In this document: positions 1 through 8,153 of the stretch, one piece after another | How the letters are laid out: every line of letters begins with the position of its first letter | Position numbering within the stretch: position 1 is the stretch's first letter | Source of the DNA: Pseudobutyrivibrio ruminis | Lineage (GTDB): Bacteria; Bacillota; Clostridia; Lachnospirales; Lachnospiraceae | Direction: 5' to 3' | Assembly: GCA_015057315.1 (NCBI GenBank) | Contig: SVER01000001.1 | Coordinates: forward strand, 1-64,000 | Length of the DNA stretch: 64,000 nt | Notes under the pieces: generated by a model | Told to the model about the DNA's origin: nothing | The model's database searches: none | Seen by the model: only the letters and a program-made list of their open reading frames with translations | Translations under genes and position numbers: made by a program

Positions 1-265
1 GAATGGATATACCATTCTTAATCCCGCCGATGGAATATTTGGATTCGGGCATTACCCATGCCTTCCTGCGGTCTAATTGAAAGATACCATCATCAGCGTT
101 GATTATCAATAGTTTTTTCTAAATAATATTTATTATTTACGTTGATTATTCTGCTCTGTGTTTATTTTTTTAACAGCATAAAAATAAAAGGGCAACCAAA
201 AGGGCAACGAGACTGACCACATGCTTTTCCTCCTTGATTTTATAGTATTTGTGAACCCTGTTTAA
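1..265. other. Left-edge non-coding stretch
   Basis: No convincing gene is visible. Short open stretches at the very left could be the tail of a gene outside the window, but none exceeds about 30 codons or can be recognised. The part from about 110 to 235 is AT-rich and includes a short direct repeat of AAAAGGGCAAC. Because it lies directly beside a tRNA 3' end remnant, it is plausibly the outer edge of an integrated element located to the left. That reading is inferred from context. Confidence 0.4.
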
Positions 266-287
266 GGTTCAAGTCCCGCAGCCGGCA
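266..287 (+). other. tRNA 3'-end remnant, probable attachment site
   Basis: The 22 nt match the end of a tRNA: a T-loop GGTTCAAGTCCC followed by an acceptor strand ending GCCGGCA. The 5' half of the T stem (TTAAG just upstream) does not pair with the 3' half, so the tRNA homology starts abruptly at GGTTC. A partial tRNA 3' end followed by a terminator is the usual mark left by tyrosine-recombinase integration into a tRNA gene. The implied 5' acceptor GCCGGCT fits tRNA-Thr, but that identity is inferred. No integrase is visible in the window. Confidence 0.55.
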
Positions 288-294
288 TAATCTA

Positions 295-326
295 AAAGTG
301 GTCTAGCATTGCTAGGCCACTTTTTT
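295..326 (+). terminator. Rho-independent terminator after tRNA remnant
   Basis: A 13-bp stem (AAAGTGGTCTAGC pairing with GCTAGGCCACTTT, one G-U pair) has a 3-nt loop and runs into a six-T tract. It is probably the original terminator of the tRNA whose 3' end lies just upstream. Confidence 0.85.
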
Positions 327-422
327 ATGGCACATCCTGTTTAACTGTGGCATACTATATTCATACTTGAGGAGAAGGACGGTGGAGCCAGCCTTAAGAA
401 AAAAGAAAAGGAAACAATTAAC

Positions 423-1466
423 ATGGCAAAGGTAAAATACTGGGTTCTTGAAGGTGTGGATAAGGTAGTCAAGGGTACTTATAAGATGGCTGATAAGGTG
501 CAGCATAAGTCTAATTATGTAGAGGGCACAGATGGAACCATTTATTATATTAGTGGTGCAAATAAAGGGTATGAATCACAGGTAGATGCAGAGGCGGCTT
601 TTAATTGCGGCACTGAAGCTAAGCCTAAGAAAACATCCACAAGCGGTAATAAGGCAATAGCGAAATCGGCAAATACCGCTATTGCTCCAAAGGCACCAAC
701 ATCAACAAAGCTTACACCTGGCGCCTACATAGGCTCAGATGAGGTTGGTAAGATAGAGCCCCTTAAGCAGCTGATAGTGGTAGCTGTTCATGTAAAGGCA
801 GAAATGTTTGATAAAATGAGAGCACTTGGTGTAGATGATTCTAAGAAGATTCCTACTAAGATAAGTAAGATTGGAAAGATACTCACAGGCTTTGACAGCT
901 TTGAACAGTTTGAATCAGGCAAGGTATACGAGAATGAAGAGTATGGACTTACATATTGTCCATATATACTTAGCAATGCTGAGTATAACAAGTATCATGA
1001 AGCAGGAATCAATGCTAACGAAGTGCTTACTAGAATCCATAACGAGGCAAACCTTAGGCTTTTACAGCATTTAGAGGAAGCAGGGATTAAAATAAGCGAT
1101 ATAGTCATTGATGATTATATGAATGGCTATGGTGCTAAGAAGTTTGGCGAATACCTTAATGAGAATGGCTATGACAAGGACAAACTTACAGATAAGACAG
1201 ATTTAAAGCTTACCTTTGAGACTAAGGCTGATGGCACATATAAAGAGATAGTAGGTACGGCATCGGATATATGCGCTTATCTTGATGGTCTGTGTCAGGA
1301 ATACCTTAACAATAAATATGGTATGGAATTAGACTATGGCAACATTGTTAATCACCCTAGTATGGGTAAACGCCTTAGGGATTCTTTTACAAGGATTAAA
1401 GAAATGGACCCGGATATGTCAGATGTAAAACATACCAAAACCTATAATGATTGGAAAAATATGTAA
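423..1466 (+). CDS. rnhC: Ribonuclease HIII-like protein
   Basis: Probable ribonuclease HIII, which cleaves the RNA strand of RNA-DNA hybrids in the cytoplasm. The 347-residue protein has an N-terminal lysine-rich part (about 1-65) resembling the small substrate-binding domain that precedes many RNase H proteins, a low-complexity linker (about 66-100), and a C-terminal RNase HII/HIII fold. The start of that fold carries the GSDEVG signature with the catalytic Asp-Glu pair. Later Asp-containing motifs (VIDDY and ETKAD) sit where the family has its other acidic residues. The stretch after GSDEVGK reads IEPLKQL instead of the usual GxYFGPL, so substrate contacts may differ. AAGGA lies upstream of the ATG. 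It stands alone and converges on the rubrerythrin gene across a shared terminator. Confidence 0.82.
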   Translation: MAKVKYWVLEGVDKVVKGTYKMADKVQHKSNYVEGTDGTIYYISGANKGYESQVDAEAAFNCGTEAKPKKTSTSGNKAIAKSANTAIAPKAPTSTKLTPGAYIGSDEVGKIEPLKQLIVVAVHVKAEMFDKMRALGVDDSKKIPTKISKIGKILTGFDSFEQFESGKVYENEEYGLTYCPYILSNAEYNKYHEAGINANEVLTRIHNEANLRLLQHLEEAGIKISDIVIDDYMNGYGAKKFGEYLNENGYDKDKLTDKTDLKLTFETKADGTYKEIVGTASDICAYLDGLCQEYLNNKYGMELDYGNIVNHPSMGKRLRDSFTRIKEMDPDMSDVKHTKTYNDWKNM

Positions 1467-1475
1467 TCCAAATAA

Positions 1476-1513
1476 AAAGCTAGGAGCATTGATATCATCA
1501 AACTCCTAGCTTT
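1476..1513. terminator. Bidirectional terminator
   Basis: A perfect 11-bp stem (AAAGCTAGGAG with CTCCTAGCTTT) encloses a 16-nt loop, with A-rich sequence to the left and a T-rich stretch to the right. It sits between the convergent RNase HIII and rubrerythrin genes and could serve both. Confidence 0.8.
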
Positions 1514-1536
1514 CGTTTTACTAATTAAAATGGGCT

Positions 1537-2124
1537 TTATTTAAAGTAACGGTTAAGAAGTCCCTCAAGAGCCTTGCCGTGTCTAGCCTCGTCACGTGCC
1601 ATCTCATGAACTGTGTCATGGATTGCATCAAGGTTATTCTTCTTAGCGCAAGCTGCAAGATCAAACTTACCAGATGTAGCGCCGTACTCGCAGTCAACTC
1701 TCCAAGCAAGATTCTTCTTTGTAGAATCTGTCATATTAACCTCAAGCTCTGAGCCTAAAAGCTCTGCAAACTTAGCTGCATGCTCTGCCTCTTCGTAAGC
1801 AGCCTTCTCCCAGTATAATCCTATTTCAGGATAACCTTCTCTGTGGGCAACACGTGCCATGCAAAGATACATACCAACCTCTGAGCACTCACCAGTAAAG
1901 TTAGACTTTAACTGCTCTAAGATATATTTCTTATCTTCATCTGTGATATCAGGATTGTTCTTAACTGTCTTACCATAGATACCGAATTCATGCTCTGCAG
2001 CAAGCTTAAGCTCACCCTCTACCTTCTTGAATTTGTCAGAGCTTGCATGACATACAGGACATTCCTCTGGAGGATTATCTCCCTCATAAACATAACCACA
2101 AACTGAACATACATACTTTGCCAT
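1537..2124 (-). CDS. Reverse rubrerythrin (N-terminal rubredoxin domain)
   Basis: Non-haem di-iron peroxidase that detoxifies hydrogen peroxide in anaerobes. The 195-residue protein begins with a rubredoxin-like iron site (Cys6-x2-Cys9 and Cys22-x2-Cys25) followed by a ferritin-like four-helix domain containing the [12 protein letters not shown] and [13 protein letters not shown] helices with their Glu/His ligands. Rubredoxin-first order is the reverse of classical rubrerythrin and matches the oxygen-induced reverse rubrerythrins of Clostridium. A clear GGAG ribosome site precedes the ATG. The neighbouring gene upstream encodes a PerR/Fur-type repressor in the same orientation, and an AT palindrome lies between them, so peroxide-responsive control is likely. 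Confidence 0.92.
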   Translation of the reverse strand: MAKYVCSVCGYVYEGDNPPEECPVCHASSDKFKKVEGELKLAAEHEFGIYGKTVKNNPDITDEDKKYILEQLKSNFTGECSEVGMYLCMARVAHREGYPEIGLYWEKAAYEEAEHAAKFAELLGSELEVNMTDSTKKNLAWRVDCEYGATSGKFDLAACAKKNNLDAIHDTVHEMARDEARHGKALEGLLNRYFK

Positions 2125-2176
2125 AAATTAAACTCCTTTCACACATTGAAATAAAATAGTAACCATTATTATTTTC

Positions 2177-2188
2177 ATTATTAATAAT
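2177..2188. promoter_or_regulatory. Possible PerR/Fur-type operator before rubrerythrin
   Basis: ATTATTAATAAT is a perfect 12-bp palindrome in the rubrerythrin 5' region. It resembles AT-rich Per/Fur boxes (TTATAATnATTATAA) only loosely. A related ATTAATAAT core occurs in front of the regulator gene, which supports a shared operator. Confidence 0.4.
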
Positions 2189-2227
2189 AACTTGTAGTAA
2201 GCTGTCTGATATAAGCTAAACTACCAG

Positions 2228-2617
2228 CTATTCTTTAGACTGCTCATTAAGACAGCTTTGGCACACACCGGTGAAAAGCAAATTAGCTATTTCAATTGTG
2301 CCAAGGCCTGCACTTGATGCGGCCAGAATTTGATCAACACTAGGTGTAACCTCCAAATCCATTACCCTGTGACAACACCTGCAATAATAGTGGCTGTGAG
2401 CTGATGTATCAGCATCATAATGCTCTGTGCCATCACCTGTGGAAATCTTACGAACTTCCCCTAAATCTACAAGAAGAGTGAGATTCCTATATACGGTGCC
2501 AAGGCTTATCTTAGGATAATCGGCCTTAACATGCTGATAAATAATATCAGCGGTAGGATGTTCACGGGTTGACATCAAATACTCTTTAATTGATTCACGT
2601 TGTCTGCTGTAGTTCAT
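2228..2617 (-). CDS. perR: PerR/Fur-family transcriptional regulator
   Basis: Metal-dependent repressor of peroxide-stress genes. Starting from the ATG at 2617, which has GGCGGTG upstream, the protein is 129 residues, somewhat short for the family. It has a winged-helix domain with the HPTADIIY and ISLGTVYRNL motifs, then a dimerisation domain. The structural zinc site is complete (Cys79-x2-Cys82 and Cys119-x2-Cys122). His20, the Asp in EHYDAD and the His residues of SAHSHYY are placed like the regulatory metal ligands of PerR. Longer reading to 2686 would add an unlikely hydrophobic leader and overrun the promoter. The adjacent rubrerythrin favours PerR over Fur or Zur, but metal specificity cannot be read from sequence. 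Confidence 0.85.
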   Translation of the reverse strand: MNYSRQRESIKEYLMSTREHPTADIIYQHVKADYPKISLGTVYRNLTLLVDLGEVRKISTGDGTEHYDADTSAHSHYYCRCCHRVMDLEVTPSVDQILAASSAGLGTIEIANLLFTGVCQSCLNEQSKE

Positions 2618-2639
2618 AATTAAACACCGCCAATCTAAA

Positions 2640-2686
2640 ATTAATAATGATTGACTATATAATATCAAATAAATAGCAAAAGTCAA
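2640..2686 (-). promoter_or_regulatory. Promoter and operator of the PerR-like gene
   Basis: On the minus strand TTGACT (2686-2681) and TATTAT (2664-2659) are separated by 16 bp and read toward the regulator start. An AT-rich inverted motif (ATTAATAATGATT, 2640-2652) overlaps the expected transcription start and shares its core with the palindrome before rubrerythrin, suggesting autoregulation. Confidence 0.5.
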
Positions 2687-2851
2687 TACAAAAATAGGAA
2701 TAATTACTGTTTTAGAAAGCTAATACAAGTTAGTTTTAAATAATATTTCACTGTTTTTTCTTATTTAAGTGTTATCATCTTTCTGGTGCAGAATATTGTT
2801 TTGATAAAATAATAAAAAAAGACAAAGAAAACTTTTTTTGAGGGGTGTGAA

Positions 2852-4570
2852 ATGAAACAGAGGAAAGGTAAATTAATTGGGCAGGTAGTAGGAATTTCTT
2901 GTATTGCTGCGGCTGTAGGCTGTATCATTCTATCCATAATCGGAATGAAAGAAGTTAAAGACACATACTTAGATATGACAGAAGAAGAGCTGCACACAGC
3001 TGTAACCATTGCAAACAGTGAGTTTACAAATATGTGGGATGGCGACTGGGATTATAAGGATTCTGTTCTCACAAAGGGCGGAGAGCCAGTTTATGATGAG
3101 TATCTTACAGCAATGGAGGAATTGAAGGCAGATACAAATCTTGAATATACTATTTTTTACAATGACACCAGAGCGGTTACTACTTTAAAGAAGCAGGGAA
3201 CGGATGAGTATTTTATAAATACACAGGCTTCAGCTGAGGTTGTGGATACTGTAATCAAAGGTAACAAGGTATTGTACAAGCCTGATATGACAATCGAAGG
3301 CCATCAATATTATGTTTACTATTCACCACTGTCTAATGATGATGGTACACAGGTAGGTATGATGTTTGTAGGCCGTGATGCAACTACTATTGATGCAACT
3401 ATCTTTAGAGTATCAGCAGTGCTTATTGGTGTTACAGTGATTGTTGTGCTGGTGCTTATAGTGATAGGCGTTATGGCAACAAAGCGTGGAACAAAGGCCA
3501 TGAATGCAATTTCAGAATCTATAAAAGAGGTTGCAGCTGGAAATCTTACATATGATATTCCTCAGGAATTGATTGATAGAAATGATGAGCTTGGAAACAT
3601 TTCAGAATCCATCTTCAATTTGAAAAATAAGCTGTTAGATATTATTGGAACCAGTGTTAAGCTATCTGGTAAGGTTACAGAGTCAGGTGATAATCTGGCA
3701 GATTCAGCAGAGGATGCGTCTAGCGCGTCAGGACTTGTGGCAAATGCTGTAAATGATATTTCAACAGGAGCAATGAGTCAGGCTGAAAGTGTACAAAGCT
3801 CAGCAGAAAACGTTAACGAAATCGGAACAGATATTGAGACTATTACCGATAATGTAACTACACTTAGCAATAATACAGATGAGATGAAGGAAGCTTGTAG
3901 CACATCTATGCAGGCTCTTGATATATTGCTTAAGCAGAATCTTGCTGTTATGGAATCTATGAAGCAGATTGATGAGCAGATTAGAAATACTAATTCATCA
4001 GTACAGAATATTGCAGAGTCTTCAAAGCTTATTACAGATATTGCATCCCAGACTAATTTGCTTGCACTTAATGCATCTATTGAGGCAGCACGTGCCGGTG
4101 AATCTGGTAAGGGCTTTGCAGTAGTTGCAGATGAGATCGGAAAGCTTGCATCCCAGTCTGCGGAAACAGCAGAGCAGATTAATGCAATCATTCATGACCT
4201 TACTACAGAATCTGAAAAATCAATTACAACAATCGAGCAGATGAACAGTGACCTTTCTGCTCAGTCTGGACACCTGGATGAGACAAAGCATAACATGGAG
4301 AAGATGCAGGCAGGTGTTGATAATGTGGCAGCTAATGCCAAGGATATATCAGTAAGAGTTGATAATCTGGAAGGAGCTAAGAATAATCTGGTAGAGATTA
4401 TTGACAGCCTTTCAGCAATATCACAGCAGAACGCAGCATCATCTGCAGAGACAAAGGATTCTATGGATAATCTTAACGCTACATTTGAGGTTATCACCAA
4501 TGCTTCCGAATCCCTTAAGGCGTTGGCAGAACAGCTATATGAAAAGATTAGCTATTTCACTATAGAATAA
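2852..4570 (+). CDS. Methyl-accepting chemotaxis protein
   Basis: Transmembrane chemoreceptor of 572 residues that passes an extracellular signal to CheA/CheW. It has a first membrane helix near residues 9-31, an extracellular single-Cache-type sensor (about 35-180), a second membrane helix (about 185-210), a HAMP linker, and a long cytoplasmic signalling domain. The hairpin tip is seen as [20 protein letters not shown] followed by [15 protein letters not shown]. The ligand is unknown. A GAGGGG ribosome site precedes the ATG, and a strong terminator follows, so it is monocistronic. No other chemotaxis genes are nearby. Confidence 0.93.
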   Translation: MKQRKGKLIGQVVGISCIAAAVGCIILSIIGMKEVKDTYLDMTEEELHTAVTIANSEFTNMWDGDWDYKDSVLTKGGEPVYDEYLTAMEELKADTNLEYTIFYNDTRAVTTLKKQGTDEYFINTQASAEVVDTVIKGNKVLYKPDMTIEGHQYYVYYSPLSNDDGTQVGMMFVGRDATTIDATIFRVSAVLIGVTVIVVLVLIVIGVMATKRGTKAMNAISESIKEVAAGNLTYDIPQELIDRNDELGNISESIFNLKNKLLDIIGTSVKLSGKVTESGDNLADSAEDASSASGLVANAVNDISTGAMSQAESVQSSAENVNEIGTDIETITDNVTTLSNNTDEMKEACSTSMQALDILLKQNLAVMESMKQIDEQIRNTNSSVQNIAESSKLITDIASQTNLLALNASIEAARAGESGKGFAVVADEIGKLASQSAETAEQINAIIHDLTTESEKSITTIEQMNSDLSAQSGHLDETKHNMEKMQAGVDNVAANAKDISVRVDNLEGAKNNLVEIIDSLSAISQQNAASSAETKDSMDNLNATFEVITNASESLKALAEQLYEKISYFTIE

Positions 4571-4584
4571 AATAATGACACATC

Positions 4585-4619
4585 AAAACGTCAGCCTGAA
4601 AAAAGGCTGACGTTTTTTT
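4585..4619 (+). terminator. Rho-independent terminator after chemoreceptor
   Basis: An 11-bp perfect stem (AACGTCAGCCT with AGGCTGACGTT) has a short A-rich loop and is followed by a run of Ts. Confidence 0.92.
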
Positions 4620-4629
4620 ATGAATGAAT

Positions 4630-4659
4630 TTGATAAAAAAAGTTCATTTTCGATATAAA
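4630..4659 (+). promoter_or_regulatory. Probable sigma-A promoter of the glucan locus
   Basis: TTGATA (4630-4635) and TATAAA (4654-4659) are spaced by 18 bp, just upstream of the GH16 gene and downstream of a terminator. This is the most likely promoter for the GH16-GH3-GH94 run. Confidence 0.5.
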
Positions 4660-4721
4660 GATTTTTCGATTTTTCATATCATTATCCCAACATTTAGGAA
4701 AATGAAAGGAGAATGGATGTA

Positions 4722-7700
4722 ATGAGAAATGGGAAAATAGTGCGTGCGCTAGCCTTGGGGATGGCTGGCATGATGGCTTTTACAGGGATTCCAGTGGAAG
4801 CCAAAGCAGGTTCTAAGGATTCCATTAAAGACAAGTATTCTGATGAAGGCTACAGTCTGGTATGGAATGATGAATTTGATGGAGACAGCCTTAATCTAAA
4901 TGATTGGAATGTAGAAAAGCACGAGCCAGGCTGGGTCAATTCGGAGCTTCAAAGATATACCGGTATAGAAGAGGGAAACATACAGGTGAAGGATGGCAAT
5001 ATGGTCATCAAGCCTCATGTGGAAGAAATCACGGATGGCGAAGCAAGTGAACCTGAGGAAGAAAAGATTACCCATGTAAGCTTTGATTTTACAGTAGGGG
5101 ATGATAAAGAAACATCAGAAACAATTGCCCTGCAGGTTAATTTTGGAAAGATAGATGATTCAGAAGCCGGAAATGCAAAGGCTAAAGTAAAGCTTTCCAA
5201 TGTGTCCTTAGTAGATACAGAAGATGACAGTGAGCTTGTTAGAAACGGCAGCTTTTCAAATGGAGATGATTGGTATTGCGGAATCACATCACCTGCAGAA
5301 GGCTCTTACAAATATGAAGATGGCAGTGCCATCCTTGATGTGGAAAAATCAGGCGATGCCAATTGGAACTATCAGTTGCAGCAAAGCGGACTTAAGCTTG
5401 AACAGGGACACACCTACAGGTTTTCCATGGATGCTGTAGCAGATGCAGATAGAATGGTAGAGATTAGCTTACTTGATCCTGACAATGGATACAACTGGTA
5501 CGCAGGTACAAAGGCTACTATTGAAAAGTCAGCTATGGGGGCAGCAGGCACTGGCTCATCAAAAAGAGAAATCACATCAGGAAGAATAACCACTCAAGGA
5601 CTTCACGATTTTACATACGGACGATTTGAGGCAAGAGCAAAGGTACCTGAGGGCAAGGGATATCTTCCAGCCTTCTGGCTTATGGCAACAGATGAAGGCC
5701 TCTATGGTCAGTGGCCTAAGTGCGGTGAGATAGACATTATGGAGGTAATGGGCCAGGATGTATCAAAGTCTTATCACACTATCCACTATGGCTATAGCGC
5801 AGGCAGTGGTCATAAGGAAAATCAGGGAAGCAAGGTGCTTTCAGATGGAAGCTTTGCTGATGAATATCACACATACAGAGTGGACTGGGAACCGGGTCTT
5901 ATCACATGGTATGTGGATGATGAGAAGGTTTACAGCACTAATGATTGGTACACAGGAAGTGATGATAACAATCAGGTTACATACCCTGCACCGTTTGACC
6001 AGGATTTCTACATCATACTTAATCTTGCAGTAGGTGGCAGTTGGGTAGGCTACCCAGATGACAGTGTGTATGAGCACATGAATGATGACAGCTTTGCAGT
6101 TGATTACGTAAGAGTTTATCAGAAATCTGCTGAGGAGTATGAAAAGGCTGAGGCAGAGACTAAGCGTCCTGAAAAGGAGCCTGTAAAATTTAGAGAGCCA
6201 GATGAAGCTGGTAACTATGTAATCAATGGAGATTTTGCTAAGGACATAGCATTTGATGGAGCGGAGGATGCCAGTGATGACAATTGGAAGCTTCACTTAG
6301 AAAGCGATGCAAAGGATACAAAATATACAGTAAAAGACAATCAAATAAAGATTAATCCAACAGCAGTAGGTTCGCAGCCACACAGTGTTCAGCTTAAGCA
6401 ACAGAACATTCCAATGTATAAGGGATGGGAGTATGAGCTTACATTTGATGCTGTGGCAGATGAAGACAGAGACATCATTATAGATGTGGAAGGTCCTGAC
6501 AGAGGCTGGATAAGATATATGCAGGATACATCTGTACCGGTTTCTACCAAGAAGCAGTCATATACCTACACATTCACAATGAATGAAAAGACAGATGCTA
6601 ACGGTTCTCTTGAGTTTAACTTAGGCAAGCAGAATTCTACAGCGGCAGTAACAATATCAAATGTCAAATTGATACATAAGTCGGGTGATGAAATAGTAAC
6701 TGACGATTCAAAGACAATTAGACCAGATGGTAATTACATTTACAATGGAGGGTTTGATCAAGGTGAAAATCGATTGGGCTATTGGGATATCAATAATAAA
6801 GAGGCAGTTAGTGTTACTAACAAGCGTAATTCTAGGCTACTTAAGGTAGTTGCACCTAAGGGCACAACTAAAGCTAATCCTGTGAAGGTGTCACAGAGCG
6901 AATTATCTCCTATGATAGCTGGCCAGTACGAGCTTAGTTTTAACGGATATGCAGATGTTAAAGATGGTCTTACAGTAAATGTTGCTGGCAAAACTTATAC
7001 ACCAGAGTTAACAAATGAGAATGGAAGCTACTCTCATAAGTTTGTATTAGATAATAATCTTGACCGTAAGGATTCTAACATTGAATTCCTGTTTACGAAG
7101 CCAGGTGAGTATTACATTGATAATGTGTTCTTAGCTGAGGCAGCACTTTTAAAGAACGGTTCATTTAATGCAGGCCTTGCAGGATTTTCACCATACGTCT
7201 ATGACAGCGTTAAGGCAAATTATGTTATTGACAATATGAATGGAAATGACAATACATTTGCCATAACAATAGATGACACAGTGGCAGATAGCGAAGCAAA
7301 CTCTTGGTATGTACAGCTTAATCAGGATGGAATTAAGCTTGAAAAGGGTAAGAAATACAGGGTTTCATTTAAGGCTAAGTCTTCTATTGATAGACTAATC
7401 AAGTATTCATTGCAGGAATTCGAAGGTAACTGGACAAACTACAGTGGCACAGGAGCCGTAGAAATTGGTAATGAATGGAAGACATTTACCAACGATTTTG
7501 TAATGGAAAGTGAGACAGACCCTAATACAAGATTCAATATCACAATGGGTTCTGTTGATGGAATAAGAATCACTGAAAAGCATGATGTTTACATTGATGA
7601 TATAAGCTTGATAGAACTTAGCGATGAAGCTGGTGGAAATGATGAGCCAACAAAGCCATCACAGCCATCAATCCCATCACAGCCAAGTGTAAATCCTGCT

Positions 7701-8114
7701 CCAAGCGGCAATGGTCAAAGCTCTTCTAATAGTGGCGTGGTAAGTACACCTGCTACATCACAGAAGGTTGCTGACACTAAGACTCCGCTGGCAGGAAATG
7801 TACCTATTGTTAAAGATACTAAAATAGCTGATAATAAAACTAATGGAAAGCGACAGGATTCTAATAATGTAGAATCAGGCAAAACAAAAAATAATACAGA
7901 AGATTCAAACACAAAGGACACAGTAGAAGATACGGCAAAGGAAGAGACAAAAGAAGTAGTAGAAGATGAATCAGTAGATTCAAACAAGGCTAAGGAAGAA
8001 AAGATTGAAGAGCCAGAAGCTCCAAAGGCAGCTGAAAAAGAGCATGTAGGCTTCTTTGCAGCAATCGTAAATTTCTTCAAGGCTATACTTGACTTCTTCA
8101 AATCGCTTTTCTGA
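4722..8114 (+). CDS. Secreted GH16 endo-beta-1,3-glucanase with four CBM-like modules
   Basis: Secreted endo-beta-1,3(1,4)-glucanase (laminarinase type). The ATG at 4722 has AAAGGAG at a good distance; the upstream ATG at 4713 is too close to it. A signal peptide ends near VEAKA. The GH16 fold starts with WNDEFDG and NSELQRYT, is interrupted at about residues 100-275 by an inserted CBM4/9-like beta-sandwich, then resumes at SGRITTQGLHDFTYGRFEAR. The catalytic motif GEIDIMEVMG gives Glu336, Asp338 and Glu341. Three more CBM4/9-like modules follow (about 490-650, 670-805, 810-970, each opening with an NG-F motif). A Ser/Pro- then Lys/Glu-rich linker leads to a Phe-rich amphipathic tail. There is no LPXTG anchor. 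It likely supplies oligosaccharides to the two enzymes downstream. Confidence 0.9.
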   Translation: MRNGKIVRALALGMAGMMAFTGIPVEAKAGSKDSIKDKYSDEGYSLVWNDEFDGDSLNLNDWNVEKHEPGWVNSELQRYTGIEEGNIQVKDGNMVIKPHVEEITDGEASEPEEEKITHVSFDFTVGDDKETSETIALQVNFGKIDDSEAGNAKAKVKLSNVSLVDTEDDSELVRNGSFSNGDDWYCGITSPAEGSYKYEDGSAILDVEKSGDANWNYQLQQSGLKLEQGHTYRFSMDAVADADRMVEISLLDPDNGYNWYAGTKATIEKSAMGAAGTGSSKREITSGRITTQGLHDFTYGRFEARAKVPEGKGYLPAFWLMATDEGLYGQWPKCGEIDIMEVMGQDVSKSYHTIHYGYSAGSGHKENQGSKVLSDGSFADEYHTYRVDWEPGLITWYVDDEKVYSTNDWYTGSDDNNQVTYPAPFDQDFYIILNLAVGGSWVGYPDDSVYEHMNDDSFAVDYVRVYQKSAEEYEKAEAETKRPEKEPVKFREPDEAGNYVINGDFAKDIAFDGAEDASDDNWKLHLESDAKDTKYTVKDNQIKINPTAVGSQPHSVQLKQQNIPMYKGWEYELTFDAVADEDRDIIIDVEGPDRGWIRYMQDTSVPVSTKKQSYTYTFTMNEKTDANGSLEFNLGKQNSTAAVTISNVKLIHKSGDEIVTDDSKTIRPDGNYIYNGGFDQGENRLGYWDINNKEAVSVTNKRNSRLLKVVAPKGTTKANPVKVSQSELSPMIAGQYELSFNGYADVKDGLTVNVAGKTYTPELTNENGSYSHKFVLDNNLDRKDSNIEFLFTKPGEYYIDNVFLAEAALLKNGSFNAGLAGFSPYVYDSVKANYVIDNMNGNDNTFAITIDDTVADSEANSWYVQLNQDGIKLEKGKKYRVSFKAKSSIDRLIKYSLQEFEGNWTNYSGTGAVEIGNEWKTFTNDFVMESETDPNTRFNITMGSVDGIRITEKHDVYIDDISLIELSDEAGGNDEPTKPSQPSIPSQPSVNPAPSGNGQSSSNSGVVSTPATSQKVADTKTPLAGNVPIVKDTKIADNKTNGKRQDSNNVESGKTKNNTEDSNTKDTVEDTAKEETKEVVEDESVDSNKAKEEKIEEPEAPKAAEKEHVGFFAAIVNFFKAILDFFKSLF

Positions 8115-8153
8115 TGAAAAACAAAAATCTAGAAAAGAGAGGAATTGAGGTAA

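Noticed and set aside
253-270. GAACC / GGTTC inverted repeat before the tRNA remnant
   Set aside because: Only 5 bp and part of the tRNA T-loop sequence; probably chance.
3778-4191. 137-codon minus-strand frame inside the chemoreceptor gene
   Set aside because: Complement of the highly helical signalling domain; no ribosome site or independent promoter.
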